In this document: positions 12,441-22,449 of the stretch, one piece after another | How positions within the stretch are numbered: the stretch's first letter is position 1 | Layout of the letters: every line of letters starts with the position of its first letter | Assembly: GCA_023374025.1 (NCBI GenBank) | Contig: SIJG01000039.1 | Span: 964,579-1,028,578 of the forward strand | Direction: 5' to 3' | Length of the DNA stretch: 64,000 bases | DNA from: Heterodera schachtii | Lineage: Eukaryota; Nematoda; Chromadorea; Rhabditida; Heteroderidae | The notes under the pieces: model-generated | Told to the model about the DNA's origin: nothing | Seen by the model: only the letters and a program-made list of their open reading frames with translations | The model's database searches: none | Program-made: the position numbers and the translations under genes

Positions 12441-15305
12441 TTGTAATTTTGCACTAAATTAAGTTATTTTTTAATTATTAATTTGAACTTTTAATTTTAA
12501 ATATGCCCGAATACAAATTGTTTAGTTAAATTTTATTCATTATTTTTTAATGTTCTTTTTAATGCTTACTAATTAATTTTTAAATTTAAATATAATATCA
12601 TCTATTGGGTATTTAATATTTAACTTTCATCCTTTATATTTTTTTTGTTAATTAAATTATTTATATTAATACATAAGAGTAATTATTAAAATAATTATTA
12701 TGTTTATTTATTTATATCTTTTTTTATTAAAATAGTTAATTTATTTTTATACATTTGTAACTATTAATTTTTTATTATATTGATAAAACAATTTCTTTTT
12801 AATATTAAAATTGTTATTATCAACTTTTTCATTATTTGATCCATTTTACGGGGTGAAATGAAATGTAAGACAAAAAACTAATTATTATGAAATCATTGAT
12901 AAAAGAATAATTATTCAAAAAAGAGATAAGTGAAATAGATAAATATATAATCTAATTTTAAATTACAAGCAAGAAATAATGAAGGAATTTAAATACCAAA
13001 TCAAACAAAAATGATCAAAAAAGAGCAAATAATAAATGGATTTTAAATCTTTTATATTTACAATTCATGTTATTCATGACCGATTAATTCACCGAATTGA
13101 TTATTCAATTTTATAATAATAAAATGTTTTCTATTTCTCTTTTTTAATCAGATTTTTGAGTTGTTTTAAAAAATTTATTGTTTATTTATTTTTTGATATT
13201 TGTCCTATCAATGGATTAATTTGAATTTAAATTATAAAAAAACAATTTATTGAATTTCTAATGCTATTTTCTCGCAAACTTACGCATTCTTTCAATCATT
13301 TTCTTCGTTCAGTCAATTGACTAATCTTGTTCTACTTCGACTACAATCTTTTCATGGCCACGTAGTCCTAATTATAGCTTATTTTCTTTCAAGGATTTTT
13401 ATTTATGCATATTAAATTATGATTATTCTCAATATTCATCAAGTACACTTGAGCATTATATTCCACAGGCATTTCGAAAATCTGGCACATGTTAAGATAA
13501 TGAAAAGATAAAAATATACCAAAATTTGTCTTTTATTTATTATCTTGGAACATTTATAAAATTCTGTCTTATCACTTATTCAATTTGATAAAATGGAAAT
13601 AATTTTATTTTTTGATTGAAAATAAATTAAATTTTTTATATTTAAATACATTTAACTTTGCATATTTGCCATTTTAATCAATTGTTTTTTGTTTTAGATG
13701 CTAAGTTTATTATTAAAAATAATTAAATTTTTAAACAATAATAAATTGATTTTTTTAAATTAATTATTGTTTAAAAAATATTTCGTTTTAATGCATTTAT
13801 TTTTTCAAAAAAAAATAAATTTAATTCATATTAGCCCTTATATTTGATGGAATAGAATTCATTTAACAGTTTATTTAGAAAATAATTTTTTATTTAATTA
13901 GTTTGTTGTTTAATAGAATTATAATTAAAAACTTGTACAATTACCTTGTTTATTGTTTATCGGTAATTCTTGAACTTTAGTGAATTTTATCTTTGAAAAA
14001 TATTTTCAAAAATAGATTAAAAATAATTTTAAAATAAACGTGTAATAAATTTAAATTGATAAAGAAAGAAGTTCAATTATTGATGACATATGCCACGAAT
14101 ATTATGATAAAAGGATTTATCATCTTTTTTTAAATGAATATAATAAGATTAAAAATATGTAATCAAAAGTTATATAAAAACAACAATTAACGAAGAAAGA
14201 CTATTAAAAATACAGAGAGATTAAATTTTATTTTATATTAAATTACAATTAGATTCAAATTCTTATGAATTATAAAAGAAAACAAAAAATTAATAGCTTT
14301 AGAACATTTAAACAAAATGCTTCAAAATATACAAAAACTATAAATTAAAAAAAAATATAGCATTTTAATAAAATAGTTACTCCATGTCTAGATTGATTTC
14401 CAAACGTAAACAAAAAAACAAATAAATTACATTTAAAAACAAATTATTGATAAATTCCATCTATAATCATGAAAATTAATATCTCTTTTTCCTGCCGAGA
14501 TAATTTGTGTTAATATTTATAGAAAAAAATATATAATAGCAAAAGACTATTCAAAAAAATAATAATTTAAAATTGCAAAAACCCAAAATTTAACACTACC
14601 TTTAATTCATCGAAAAACACTATGTAATATATGTATGATTTTAATTGCGAAAATTTATGTAAATGTATTAAATAAAAATAATCATACCGGTACCAAAAAT
14701 GTTATCCTTACAGCTGGTACTCAACAAGGCACACAATATAAATTTAATTAAATTACATAGTAAAGACCAATCATTTATATACAAAACGACGAAATTATAT
14801 TAAAAAAGGAAGTATGAGATTCCGCGTAATTAGTCCGTGGAATCAAGCTACCATTTGTCCAGAGCACGCAGTCAACCAATTCAGCAGGAGAATAAAAAAA
14901 TATTTCTACCAGAAAAAGGCTTGATATTTAATTAAATTACATAATAAAAATAAATAATTCTTAATTCATCATGAAATGAAAATCATAACCACAAAGTATT
15001 ACATGAAAGGAAGAAGAAGCAGATGTAAATGAAAGCGACCCCGACAAAACAGAAATGAATCTAAATATTTGAATGAATATGAACAAAAGATATTTTTATT
15101 TAAATTGTAAAAGAGTACAAAAATAATTTCTAAAAAATTAATAGCAATATGAAATAAAAAATAATAAATAAAAATGCAAAGTTATAATTCACAACGATTG
15201 CATATCGTTCATTTCAAAAGTATGATCAATCGGTAGCTAATTTTGTTAGAAAAATAAAATTCAACAATATGCCATTACTTTATAAATTTTAAGTATGGCA
15301 GAAAT
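12441..15305. other. AT-rich gene-free stretch
   Basis: T-rich to about 13900, then A-rich. No coding-like island and no repeat that I could match elsewhere in the window. Confidence 0.5.
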
Positions 15306-15495
15306 AATACTTATTTTTATACAACTTTTCTAAAGTTGACCAAATTTTTTAATATTTGCAAGCTAGTAGAGAAAAAGCTTGGCTATCGAATGATACCAAG
15401 AATGTAAAATTTGTTGCATTTAAGCAAAGTTATGACATGTTTTGTGGAAAATATCGCTCAAATGGCGGATTTTACGAAACGACCTAGCTAGCACC
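15306..15495 (-). mobile_element. Half copy of foldback element, family A
   Basis: Read on the minus strand it starts GGTGCTAGCTAGGTCG, then the unit TTTCGTAAAATCCGCCA, then CATAACTTTGCTTAAA, GGTATCATTCGATAGCC and TTTTTCTCTACTAGCTTGC. This matches the arm of the element at 35599..35916. The opposite arm is missing. It abuts the coding-like island at 15500. Confidence 0.7.
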
Positions 15496-15499
15496 ACGG

Positions 15500-15835
15500 A
15501 TAGTCAGTGGAAATCCGCCAGTTCTTCCATAATGTTTTTAAACCGCAAAATTTATTATATTTTTCAAAAATTTCCGACCTCCGATTTTCGACGTTTCTGG
15601 GGTCGGAATTTCGATTTCCGCCTTGGGAAAAAATTTTGGGGCCTTGGAATGCCATCCCTGCTGCATACAATAACGAAATCGAGGAAGTTCAAACTTCATC
15701 TCCTGTGCGGGCGTCGAATGCGTGCGTCCACGGAGTGGAAGAAATTAATGAAGCCTAGCAACTCCAAGTAAATAATGGCAACGCCACGGTCATCGCTTGG
15801 CCAATTGTCAAAGTCCTCATGACAAACACACAAAA
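15500..15835 (+). pseudogene. Coding-like island with an in-frame stop
   Basis: A GC-richer stretch with runs of coding-like codons. In the frame of 15507 the sequence reads through to a TAG at 15756 and stays open afterwards to about 15879. After the stop it reads QLQVNNGNATVIAWPIVKVL, then MTNTQNGIIIFTSDV. Before the stop it reads NNEIEEVQTSSPVRASNACV. I do not recognise the protein. The interior stop and the foldback half-element at its left edge suggest a decayed gene or a captured fragment. An unannotated intron across the stop is the alternative. Confidence 0.25.
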
Positions 15836-16016
15836 CGGCATTATTATCTTTACTTCTGACGTTTTTTTTATGGAATTCTAAACAAATTGAGGAAATATTT
15901 TCTCCGGAAGAAATGACAGCGGAAAATTCGGCGAAATTGGAGGAAAAAATGGCAAAAAAGCACAGAAAACGGACAAAAAGAGTTGAAGAAACTGAAGTTC
16001 ATGTCGTGCTTTTTTG
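15836..16016 (+). other. Lys/Glu-rich open stretch next to foldback element
   Basis: From the ATG at about 15913 a frame reads MTAENSAKLEEKMAKKHRKR, then TKRVEETEVHVVLF. It runs into the array of the outer foldback element and stops there. If real, this exon was interrupted by that insertion. Short and compositionally biased, so weak. Confidence 0.15.
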
Positions 16017-16023
16017 CGTGCTG

Positions 16024-16274
16024 CGACATTTGAGGATTTGACATTTGAGGACCCGACATTTGAGGATCCCGACATTTGAGGACCCGACATTTGAGGACCC
16101 GACATTTGAGGACCCGACATTTGAGGATATCCCCGACATTTGAGGACACGACTTTTGAGGACCCGACATTTGAGGATATCCCCGACATTTGAGGACCCGA
16201 CTTTTGAGGACCCGACATTTGAGGATATCCCTGACATTTGAGGACCCTACTTTTGAGGACCCGACATTTGAGGA
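16024..16274 (+). repeat. GACATTTGAGGAYCC tandem array (left arm)
   Basis: A 15-bp unit repeated with small variations. GAGGATATCCCC spacers recur every two to four units, so there is a higher-order period. Because most units are multiples of 3 bp, all frames stay partly open and produce meaningless repetitive peptides on the minus strand. Confidence 0.9.
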
Positions 16275-16445
16275 CATATACAATTTCAAAAAAAATAAAT
16301 GGAAATTTTATTTTACATCATTAAAAAAAGAAAAAGGCTTTCCCAAGGGCCAACAGGCGAAAATGTCGCAAAAAAAAAACTTTAAGGAGAGCCCAATAAT
16401 TAAATCTTTCTTCTCCACGTACAGTATATAGCATCAGGATGCCCA

Positions 16446-16968
16446 TTTGAGTTTTTCCCTTTGGTTATCTGGATAATCTGAGTTTCCAAAATCATTGCGC
16501 ATAAGTCGGTAATGCAAAGATCTTAGACATTGTAAAGTGGATTCACAATCACTCCCCCTTTGGTCTCTGATCTTTTATCCGCAAATTCCTTCCCGAGATT
16601 TCACAGGCAATTATCATTTTTCCATTGCTTTCCCAGTTTCGATCATTCACATTTTCCTTTCATTTTCACATTTCATAAGCAAAGGTTTAATTACCCAAGT
16701 TTGAGATGAAACAATAAAGGTATTTCTTTGTTAATATTTGGACTGCTACGATCCTGGGAATGGCCAGCCCATTTCATTATATGTAGGAATTTCAGGGCAA
16801 TTCAGCTTCATTTGGATTCTCAATCGTATCAAAGTCTTTAACCAAATCCGTATAGCCAAATCATTGTATCTGTATGTTTTTTCGTTCTCGAATTCTTATC
16901 CCCTGACTTGGTTCCAACAAATGAACCCTTCTTCGGCGCGTTGTTTATGCGTCCCAGGTTATTAAGAA
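16446..16968 (-). other. Interior of outer element, coding-like patches
   Basis: Less AT-rich than the surroundings. On the minus strand one frame reads EFENEKTYRYNDLAIRIWLK, then TLIRLRIQMKLNCPEIPTYN, then EMGWPFPGS and a stop. A second frame has a short run YTDLVKDFDTIENPNEAELP. On the plus strand 16738..16965 is also open for 75 codons. The frames compete and none matches a transposase that I know. This may be a decayed cargo gene. Confidence 0.2.
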
Positions 16969-16980
16969 CGCTTTCATGAT

Positions 16981-17698
16981 TGGCCGACATTTGCGGCGCT
17001 GACACTTGCAGCGCAGACATTTGTGGCGCCCAGTCAAAGCGGCACTTGCGGCGCCGACATTTGCGGCGTTGAGACTTGCGGCGTTACATTTGCGGCGCCC
17101 AGTCAAAACGACATTTGCGGTGCCGACACTTGCGGCGCCAAGTCAAAACGACATTTGCGGCGCAGAATTAATGACCCCAAGCCAAAATTTTTTATTTTAT
17201 TTTATGCATTCCTCCGTTTACTAAACAAATAGGCAAAATGTTAAGCCAGGGGTGCAAATCCAGTCATTTGGCAACTCGGCCAATGCATTTTGAGGCAAAT
17301 CCGCCTTATATCAACCGCCGCTTTATTTGCTTTAACGTCCAGCTAACTTCTTCCTTATAATATCCCGTCGCTACCCAGCTTTAAAAATTTATGAACTCGG
17401 CAAAATTCAAAAGATTTCTGAAAGTCCCCGCTGAAAAATATTTTTAAAAAATGCATTCAGTAGTTTGTTATTACTTTTGAAAAGAATTTCTTTTGACCAT
17501 AAGGAAAACAAAAGGGTGTTCGAGATTTAATTTTTGACCATTAATTACGGGGGTGCCACAAAATGTCGCGCCGCAAATCTCATTTTGATTGGGCGCCGCA
17601 AGTGTCTGCGCCGCAAGTGTCGCTTTGGCTGGGCGCCGCAAATGTCTGCGCCGCAAGTGTCAGCGCCGTAATTGTCAGCGCCGCAAATGTCGCATCAC
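16981..17698. mobile_element. Nested foldback element with GACATTTGCGGCGC arms
   Basis: It lies within the outer element. The left arm (16981..17170) is built of GACATTTGCGGCGC and GACACTTGCGGCGC units with CAGTCAAA(A/G)CG spacers. The right arm (about 17560..17695) carries the same units inverted. The 12-bp sequence CGCTTTCATGAT occurs directly outside both ends (16969..16980 and 17699..17710), in direct orientation, which is what a target-site duplication looks like. The 390-bp centre (17171..17560) has no gene that I recognise. The open frames in the arms are repeat translations. Confidence 0.8.
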
Positions 17699-17735
17699 CG
17701 CTTTCATGATGATTCCACCTATTAATCGGAAACAA

Positions 17736-17750
17736 GGGGGGGGGGGGGGG
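17736..17750 (+). repeat. G homopolymer (15 G)
   Basis: An uninterrupted run of 15 G within the outer element, just after the right copy of CGCTTTCATGAT. Run length is a likely sequencing-error point. Confidence 0.9.
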
Positions 17751-17977
17751 TCTTTCAGCATTTATGAGGAGCTTTTACAAGATTTTCCCTTGAACCGTGT
17801 TAGTCTAAGGCAGATCTCGGAATCCTGGTGCTATATGCTGTACGTGGAGAAGAAAGATTGGATTATTCGGGTGTCCTTGAAGATTTTTTCCATATTTGCT
17901 CCCGTTGGCCACTGGGAAAGGCTTTTTTTTTATGATGTAAAATAAAATTTCCATTTATTTTTTTTGAAATTGTATAT

Positions 17978-18376
17978 GTCCTCAAATGTCGGGTCCTCAA
18001 AAGTCGGGTCCTCAAATGTCGGGGATATCCTCAAATGTCGGGTCCTCAAAAGTCGTGTCCTCAAATGTCGGGGTCCTCAAATGTCGGGTCCTCAAATGTC
18101 GGATCCTCAAATGTCAAATCCTCAAATGTCGGATCCTCAAAAGTCGTGTCCTCAAATTTCGGGATCTTCAAATGTCGGGTCCTCAAATGTCGGGATCCTC
18201 AAATGTCGGGTCCTCAAAAGTCGGGTCCTCAAAGGATATCCTCAAATGTCGGGTCCTCAAAAGTCGTGTCCTCAAATGTCGGGGTCCTCAAATGTCGGGT
18301 CCTCAAATGTCGGGATCTTCAAATGTCGGGTCCTCAAATGTCGGATCCTCAAATGACAAATCCTCAAATGTCGGGT
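17978..18376 (-). repeat. CCTCAAATGTCGGGT tandem array (right arm)
   Basis: The inverted counterpart of the 16024..16274 array, longer (about 400 bp) and with variant units such as CCTCAAAAGTCG. The array ends with CTCAAATGACAAATCCTCAA, the mirror of the left-arm start, which anchors the element end near 18376. Confidence 0.9.
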
Positions 18377-18692
18377 AGCCCTTTTTTGTTGCTGCTGCTG
18401 CTGAAAGAGACCAACTCAGTGAACAAAATGGGCATTATCAGAGAAGAGAAAGTTCAAAAAGATAAACTAAGGCCAAAAATTGCACTTTAAAATTTAATTT
18501 TATCACCAAAACTTAATTGAAAATATGGACACAATCGTAAATACGAAAAATGGATAAATATCCGCTTAACAAAATTTAAATTTAATTTTCATCCTTTAAT
18601 TGTAGTATAAATAATGGGATAGCCGAGATTTGCAGATAAAAAAATTTTATTTGTAAAAAAAATTTTCAAAATAAAAATTCTTTCCTTTTTAG

Positions 18693-19411
18693 TCGAGTTG
18701 AACGGGACCGGTGATTAAGTTGCTAACCCTTATGACTTTCATTATTTGTTTCTTCGGTTCAATTCCCATATGGAACAGAAAATTTTTTAATATTTTCTTT
18801 ACCATTATTTAATTGAATTTAATTAATAAAAAAAGTTTTAATTTAAAGTTTTTTTTTCTTTTTAATAGCCTAAAAACCCACAAATTAACCAAATATTTGG
18901 TCGTTTTTTGGCAAATTCTGTTAACCAAATCTCACTCAAAATTTTTCCGGCGGCGCCTACCGGCACCGCAGGAGCGCGCCCCCTCTCAATGTTCCAAAAA
19001 AGTTTTTTGAAAAAACATTGCCACAAAAACAGCGTTTTAAAAGCAAAAATTTAAAAGATTGTTAATTTATTTTAAAAAATACAGAATTTGGGGACTCCGA
19101 AAATTCAAAGATTCCCCTCCCCCCTTAAAAGAAGATTTTTTAAAATTTTCCTCGAACTTGTCCCCCTAAAGATAAATACAAAATTTTTTTTTATGGGTAC
19201 ATTTTTGAATATTGGCGATTTTCGTAACAAAGTACACTTAAGTTTTAAATTTTTTCAAAAAAAATTTTCACTTGGGAAAAGTCCCGGTTGGTACCGGTCC
19301 CGGGTTTTTTCGCGGTCCCGGTCGAGAAACTTGGTCCCGGTCCCGACATTTCTGGTCCCAGTAAGTACCGGTCCCGGTTTTTGTCAAATTTCCCGGTCCC
19401 GCTCAACTCTA
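18693..19411. mobile_element. hAT-like non-autonomous element, copy 1
   Basis: The ends are TCGAGTTGAACGGGACCGG (left) and, reversed, TAGAGTTGAGCGGGACCGG (right). The flanks CTTTTTAG (18685..18692) and CTTTTTTG (19412..19419) match at 7 of 8 bases, as expected for an aged 8-bp duplication. Inside, in order: a tRNA-like stretch with B box GGTTCAATTCC (18756..18766), the CCGGCGGCGCC segment near 18950, and a right-terminal run of GGTCCCGGTCCCG units (19283..19402). The interior aligns along its length with 33790..34535. No transposase frame. The open frames here (18813, 19088) are not genes. Confidence 0.75.
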
Positions 19412-19641
19412 CTTTTTTGCAATAATTTTTTTTAATTAATTTTTATTTTGAATTTTAAACGGTACGCCCGCAAATTATACTAAAGGTCGACTTTTGGGCC
19501 TTTCTTTAAATTTCTCCTCATTCTAAAAAGGATAATGTGAATTAAAAAAATTCCCAAAAAACATTTTCAAACGTACAGTAGATATAAATCCCACAAAAAC
19601 TTTTCGTATAATTAATTGCATCACAAATATTTTTAATGTGA
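19412..19641. other. AT-rich spacer
   Basis: No feature seen between the hAT-like copy and the coding-like stretch at 19642. Confidence 0.4.
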
Positions 19642-19902
19642 ATTTGTTCAGTCATTGTCCGTCCGTCCGCCGCCGTTCGTTCACTTTTCTATAATGATGA
19701 TGATGATGATAAACAATTTTTGCAACAAAATAAACAAATGTTGAACGAAATGAGAATTGCTGGAAGGAAATGCTTTATCTGCATTTGCTTCACACTTTCA
19801 TTTTCTCTAATTATTAGGGCCGCAATTTTTAGTGATTTAACTATATTTTTTTTGCTAAATTGTTTTTGTGAAAAAAGCCCAAAAAACACATTAATTCATT
19901 GA
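19642..19902 (+). CDS. Possible exon with Asp run and membrane segment
   Basis: An open frame from 19642 to the TGA at 19900..19902, no ATG at its start. A TTGTTCAG acceptor at 19645..19652 would open it. It reads VRPSAAVRSLFYNDDDDDKQ, then FLQQNKQMLNEMRIAGRK, then a hydrophobic stretch CFICICFTLSFSLIIRAAIF. The Asp run is a GAT microsatellite. If spliced at the GT after 19833 it leaves in phase 1, which fits an acceptor at 20471..20472 in front of the downstream membrane-protein exon. The two may therefore be one gene interrupted by the repeats at 19925..20410. The donor (GTGATT) is poor, so the link is a guess. Confidence 0.3.
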   Translation: MCSVIVRPSAAVRSLFYNDDDDDKQFLQQNKQMLNEMRIAGRKCFICICFTLSFSLIIRAAIFSDLTIFFLLNCFCEKSPKNTLIH

Positions 19903-19924
19903 AAATTAATTTAAAATTCTGGTG

Positions 19925-20410
19925 ACACTATGCGTCACTAAAAATTAGAGACCGGAAATTTTAAATTTGCGGATCTTGCTGCGGTACAAAATCTGGAAAA
20001 TACACCCCATACGAAATGACATGAAAAATTTCAGATAATACACCACCAGCAGAATTTTCTCAAAAATTTATCGCCAAAATTTTATTTTTTCTTGAAAAAT
20101 TTTAAGATTTAAAACTTTGATTAATCTAAAAAATTATAAAATTTTTATTTAATAATGCTCAAAATTAAGTTTTTGGTTAATTTTTTACATGTTTTGTTCA
20201 CGAAAAAAAAATTTATTATAAATTTATTTAAAATTTGGCATTCGGTCCTTTAAAATTCATAAAATCAATGAAATCCCACTGAATCCCGCACAAAATGTTA
20301 ATTTTTCGGATCCCGCTGGAGGATTTGAACTAAAATTTTGCAGGACGAGATCCAGCAAATCCCGCCTCCCGCAAAATCTCGCACGGGTTCCCGTCCCGCG
20401 AGCTTCAAAC
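19925..20410. repeat. Decayed element with ATCCCGC units
   Basis: The right part (20265..20410) repeats ATCCCGC/CCCGC-type units in both orientations of spacing. The left part has GCGGATC and GCGGTAC patches. The layout resembles the terminal arrays of the hAT-like elements here, but the ends could not be defined. Confidence 0.35.
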
Positions 20411-20489
20411 CAAGTGAAAATGCGCTTTTTACTGAGCATGGCATTTTATATTACGCAAGAAAACAAATTTAGAAATTTCATTCTTTTCG

Positions 20490-21372
20490 ATGCCAATCAT
20501 AAATTTTGATCGGCTGCCCGCCGCAATGCGTCCACAGCGTCGTCGTCTCCGGCCACTCCAACTCTTTCAATTGGTCCTTTTGTCTCTGTATGGCATTTTG
20601 CTTTTCGCACAACTCATTTATACGGTAAAACTAGTTGGAAAATAAAAATTAAATTAAATTAAATTAAATTAATGATAATTTCAGTCGTTCTCGCAGCAAA
20701 AAGTTCCTGATGGCTCCGTCTTTTTCGTTCCTTTTTTGTACATCATAATCATTCTTTGTATTCGCGAAGTTTACAAAGGCATACAATAATTTTCAATTAA
20801 TAATAGGACTGGCAATTTAAGTCACAAATAATATCCAAAAAGTTGACTAAAATGATCATAAAACAAAGTGTAGAACACTTTTTAAGTCATTTTAAGGCAT
20901 AAATTATCTTAAATTGCCCCTAAATTATCACATTCATTTAATACAGTGAAGAAGTTAATGGCTTTTTATTTGACAATGCCAATTTTAAGGTTCGCATGGC
21001 CAAAAATGGCACTTCCATGGCATTTGTGGTTTCGTTATGGTGTTCTTGTTTTTTTGCGCGTGGTCCGTTTTATGAAAAACAAGAACCAAAAAGAAACTAA
21101 TTATTATTCTTTTAGGTATGATGGCAGATTTAAGCGCAAATTTGCCATGCCGGCAATTTGGGCGGGAATTATGTGCGAATTTTTTGCATACATTGCATTA
21201 AACAAAATGTGAGATAAAAACTTGAATTATTTGCGAAAAAATATTATTTTAATATAATTACATAATTTTTTTTTACTTTTTCTTCAGTTTATCCGTTGTT
21301 GAAGGGCAACAAAGTGACGGATTGGTAAATGAGGCAAACAAATCCGTGCTCGCTGTGGACGATCAAATCTGA
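20490..21372 (+). CDS. Unrecognised multi-pass membrane protein (five-exon model)
   Basis: Model: exon 1 20490..20624 (MPIINFDRLPAAMRPQRRRL, then LFQLVLLSLYGILLFAQLIY), intron 60 nt, exon 2 20685..20737, exon 3 20947..21066 (EEVNGFLFDNANFKVRMAKN, then a hydrophobic stretch), intron 49 nt, exon 4 21116..21208 (RFKRKFAMPAIWAGIMCEFF), exon 5 21288..21372 with TGA at 21370. All introns are GT...AG. Exons 3 to 5 join in consistent phase, and the final acceptor (TTTTTCTTCAG) is strong. Exon 2 is the weak point. It stays open to 20788 and would add a further membrane-like stretch (FFVPFLYIIIILCI), but only the GT at 20738 keeps phase with exon 3. About 161 aa in this model, three or more hydrophobic segments, Arg-rich N-terminal cytosolic face. 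I do not recognise the family. An alternative reading of exon 3 as one 88-codon frame (20946..21212) is rejected because the spliced frame has better codon pattern. A TTTAG just upstream of the start could be a trans-splice acceptor. Confidence 0.5.
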
Positions 21373-21769
21373 ATCCAATTTAAGGAAGTGCTCGGAAGAA
21401 TGCTTATTTCTTATACTTAATTTGTGTGTCCGAATCTTCGATTTTTAAATGGGTTTATTTCTAAGATTGTGCTTATGTTCATTCTTAAAGAAATTTTTGG
21501 AAAATTTTTCATCGTTCAACAAATTGTTTCAATAATATTCAAATTCCCCGGCGGGATTCCTTCATAATCGAGTAAATATGGTTATTTATTATTTCGTTTT
21601 TTCTTTTCGTTTGACCGATTTTCATTCAAAAACCATAATAATTTCAAAAAATTTTGTTTATTTTGTTCTGATAAACAGCAATTTTAATTTTATTCGGAAA
21701 AATTGAAGAATATATGTACCAACCCAAATTCAACGAATGGATAATTCCTCTCGGCATGTAAAGCGTGAA

Positions 21770-22200
21770 TCCGAAAGAATCTTTGGACAAAAAAGAAATT
21801 GACAAAAGCTATGGGTCCTCAAAAGCGTTAACTTGTTTTCAAACAAGTTCATTCATAAAAATGGTAAAAGTCAAGTTTAAAAGATTGAGTTTTGATTATT
21901 GCGCTTATCAATGTGGGCAAAGTTACAAAAAGTATCAATGATTGAAATATTTAAATTTTAATTATTATTTAAATCTATTTGCTAAATAATACGCAATATA
22001 ATTTTTCAAAATTTAGCTGAATAATAGTGAAATCTTTGGGCTATCTTTTCATATTAAGATCAATGTGATTAATTGAATGTTTGAACAATTTTCATGCATT
22101 TTAACGACCTTACATTTTTTGGATGACCATAAAAAATAAAACTATTAATTCCTTCATAACTTTTTCAGAAACAAATCAAGTCACTGAGAAATTTAAAAAA
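21770..22200. mobile_element. Degenerate half copy of foldback element, family C
   Basis: From about 21895 the sequence follows the left half of the 25593..26455 element: TGTGGGCAAAGTTACAAAAA (one terminal unit), TTTAATTATTATTTAAAT, GCTGAATAATAG, TTTGGGCTATC, and ATTAATTCCTTCATAACTTT. The preceding 120 bp (CCGAAAGAATCTTTGGAC, GGGTCCTCAAAAGCG) also match the sequence left of that element (25440..25560). The shared block is therefore larger than the foldback itself. Confidence 0.6.
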
Positions 22201-22334
22201 AAAAGTTTGGCACATTGTCCTAAAAACAACAAAAAATTCTTTATAAACAAAATTGTTAGCAAAGAAGAAATAAAAATTTGATAAATTGCATTTATTGTGA
22301 GATTTCTTAGCTTTTCATTTTAATTTTAATTTCC

Positions 22335-22449
22335 AAAAGTGCTTATTTTCACGAGACTCGAAACCGAGGCTTCACCCCAAGATTCGAGACCGAAAAAACC
22401 GGAAATTTTTCTCGAGTCGTTACTCGAGACCGAGACTCGACCAACACTA
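22335..22449. mobile_element. Solo hAT-like terminus with GAGACTCGA units
   Basis: It ends in CTCGACCAACACTA, the reverse of TAGTGTTGGTCGAG, which resembles hAT-type ends (YAGNGNTGG) and the TAGAGTTGGTC ends at 33566. Internal units CGAGACCGAGACTCGA repeat towards the end. No partner terminus was found, so it is a truncated copy. Confidence 0.5.

Larger units (their letters stand above)
16017..18380. mobile_element. Outer foldback element with GACATTTGAGG arrays
   Basis: The left arm begins with about 18 copies of a 15-bp unit, GACATTTGAGGACCC and variants (about 16024..16274). The right arm ends with the inverted array, CCTCAAATGTCGGGT and variants (about 17978..18376). Beyond the arrays the arms stay inverted-identical for a further 150 bp or more. 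ACATATACAATTTC, AAATGGAAATTTTATTTTAC, GGCTTTCCCA and TCTTTCTTCTCCACGTACAG occur at 16272..16430 and, reversed, at 17840..17975. Element size is 2.36 kb, or about 1.6 kb without the nested insertion. CTTTTTTG occurs at 16009..16016 and 18381..18388 and could be an 8-bp target duplication. Arm arrays plus long inverted repeats fit a foldback or MULE-like DNA element; no transposase was recognised. Confidence 0.75.

Noticed and set aside
16024..16274. CRISPR-like regular repeat array
   Set aside because: The units are contiguous 15-mers without unique spacers, and the array is mirrored in the opposite arm, which fits a foldback arm.
15868..16289. Repetitive open frames of about 100 codons on minus (MSGPQ/KCRVLKCR peptides), and their plus-strand counterparts at 17964..18490
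   Set aside because: They are translations of a 15-bp tandem unit, open in several frames at once, with no start context or non-repeat part.
20946..21212. 88-codon unspliced reading of the membrane-protein region
   Set aside because: It runs across the likely 49-nt intron in a different frame for its first part, where the EEVNGFLFDNANFK frame has the better codon pattern.
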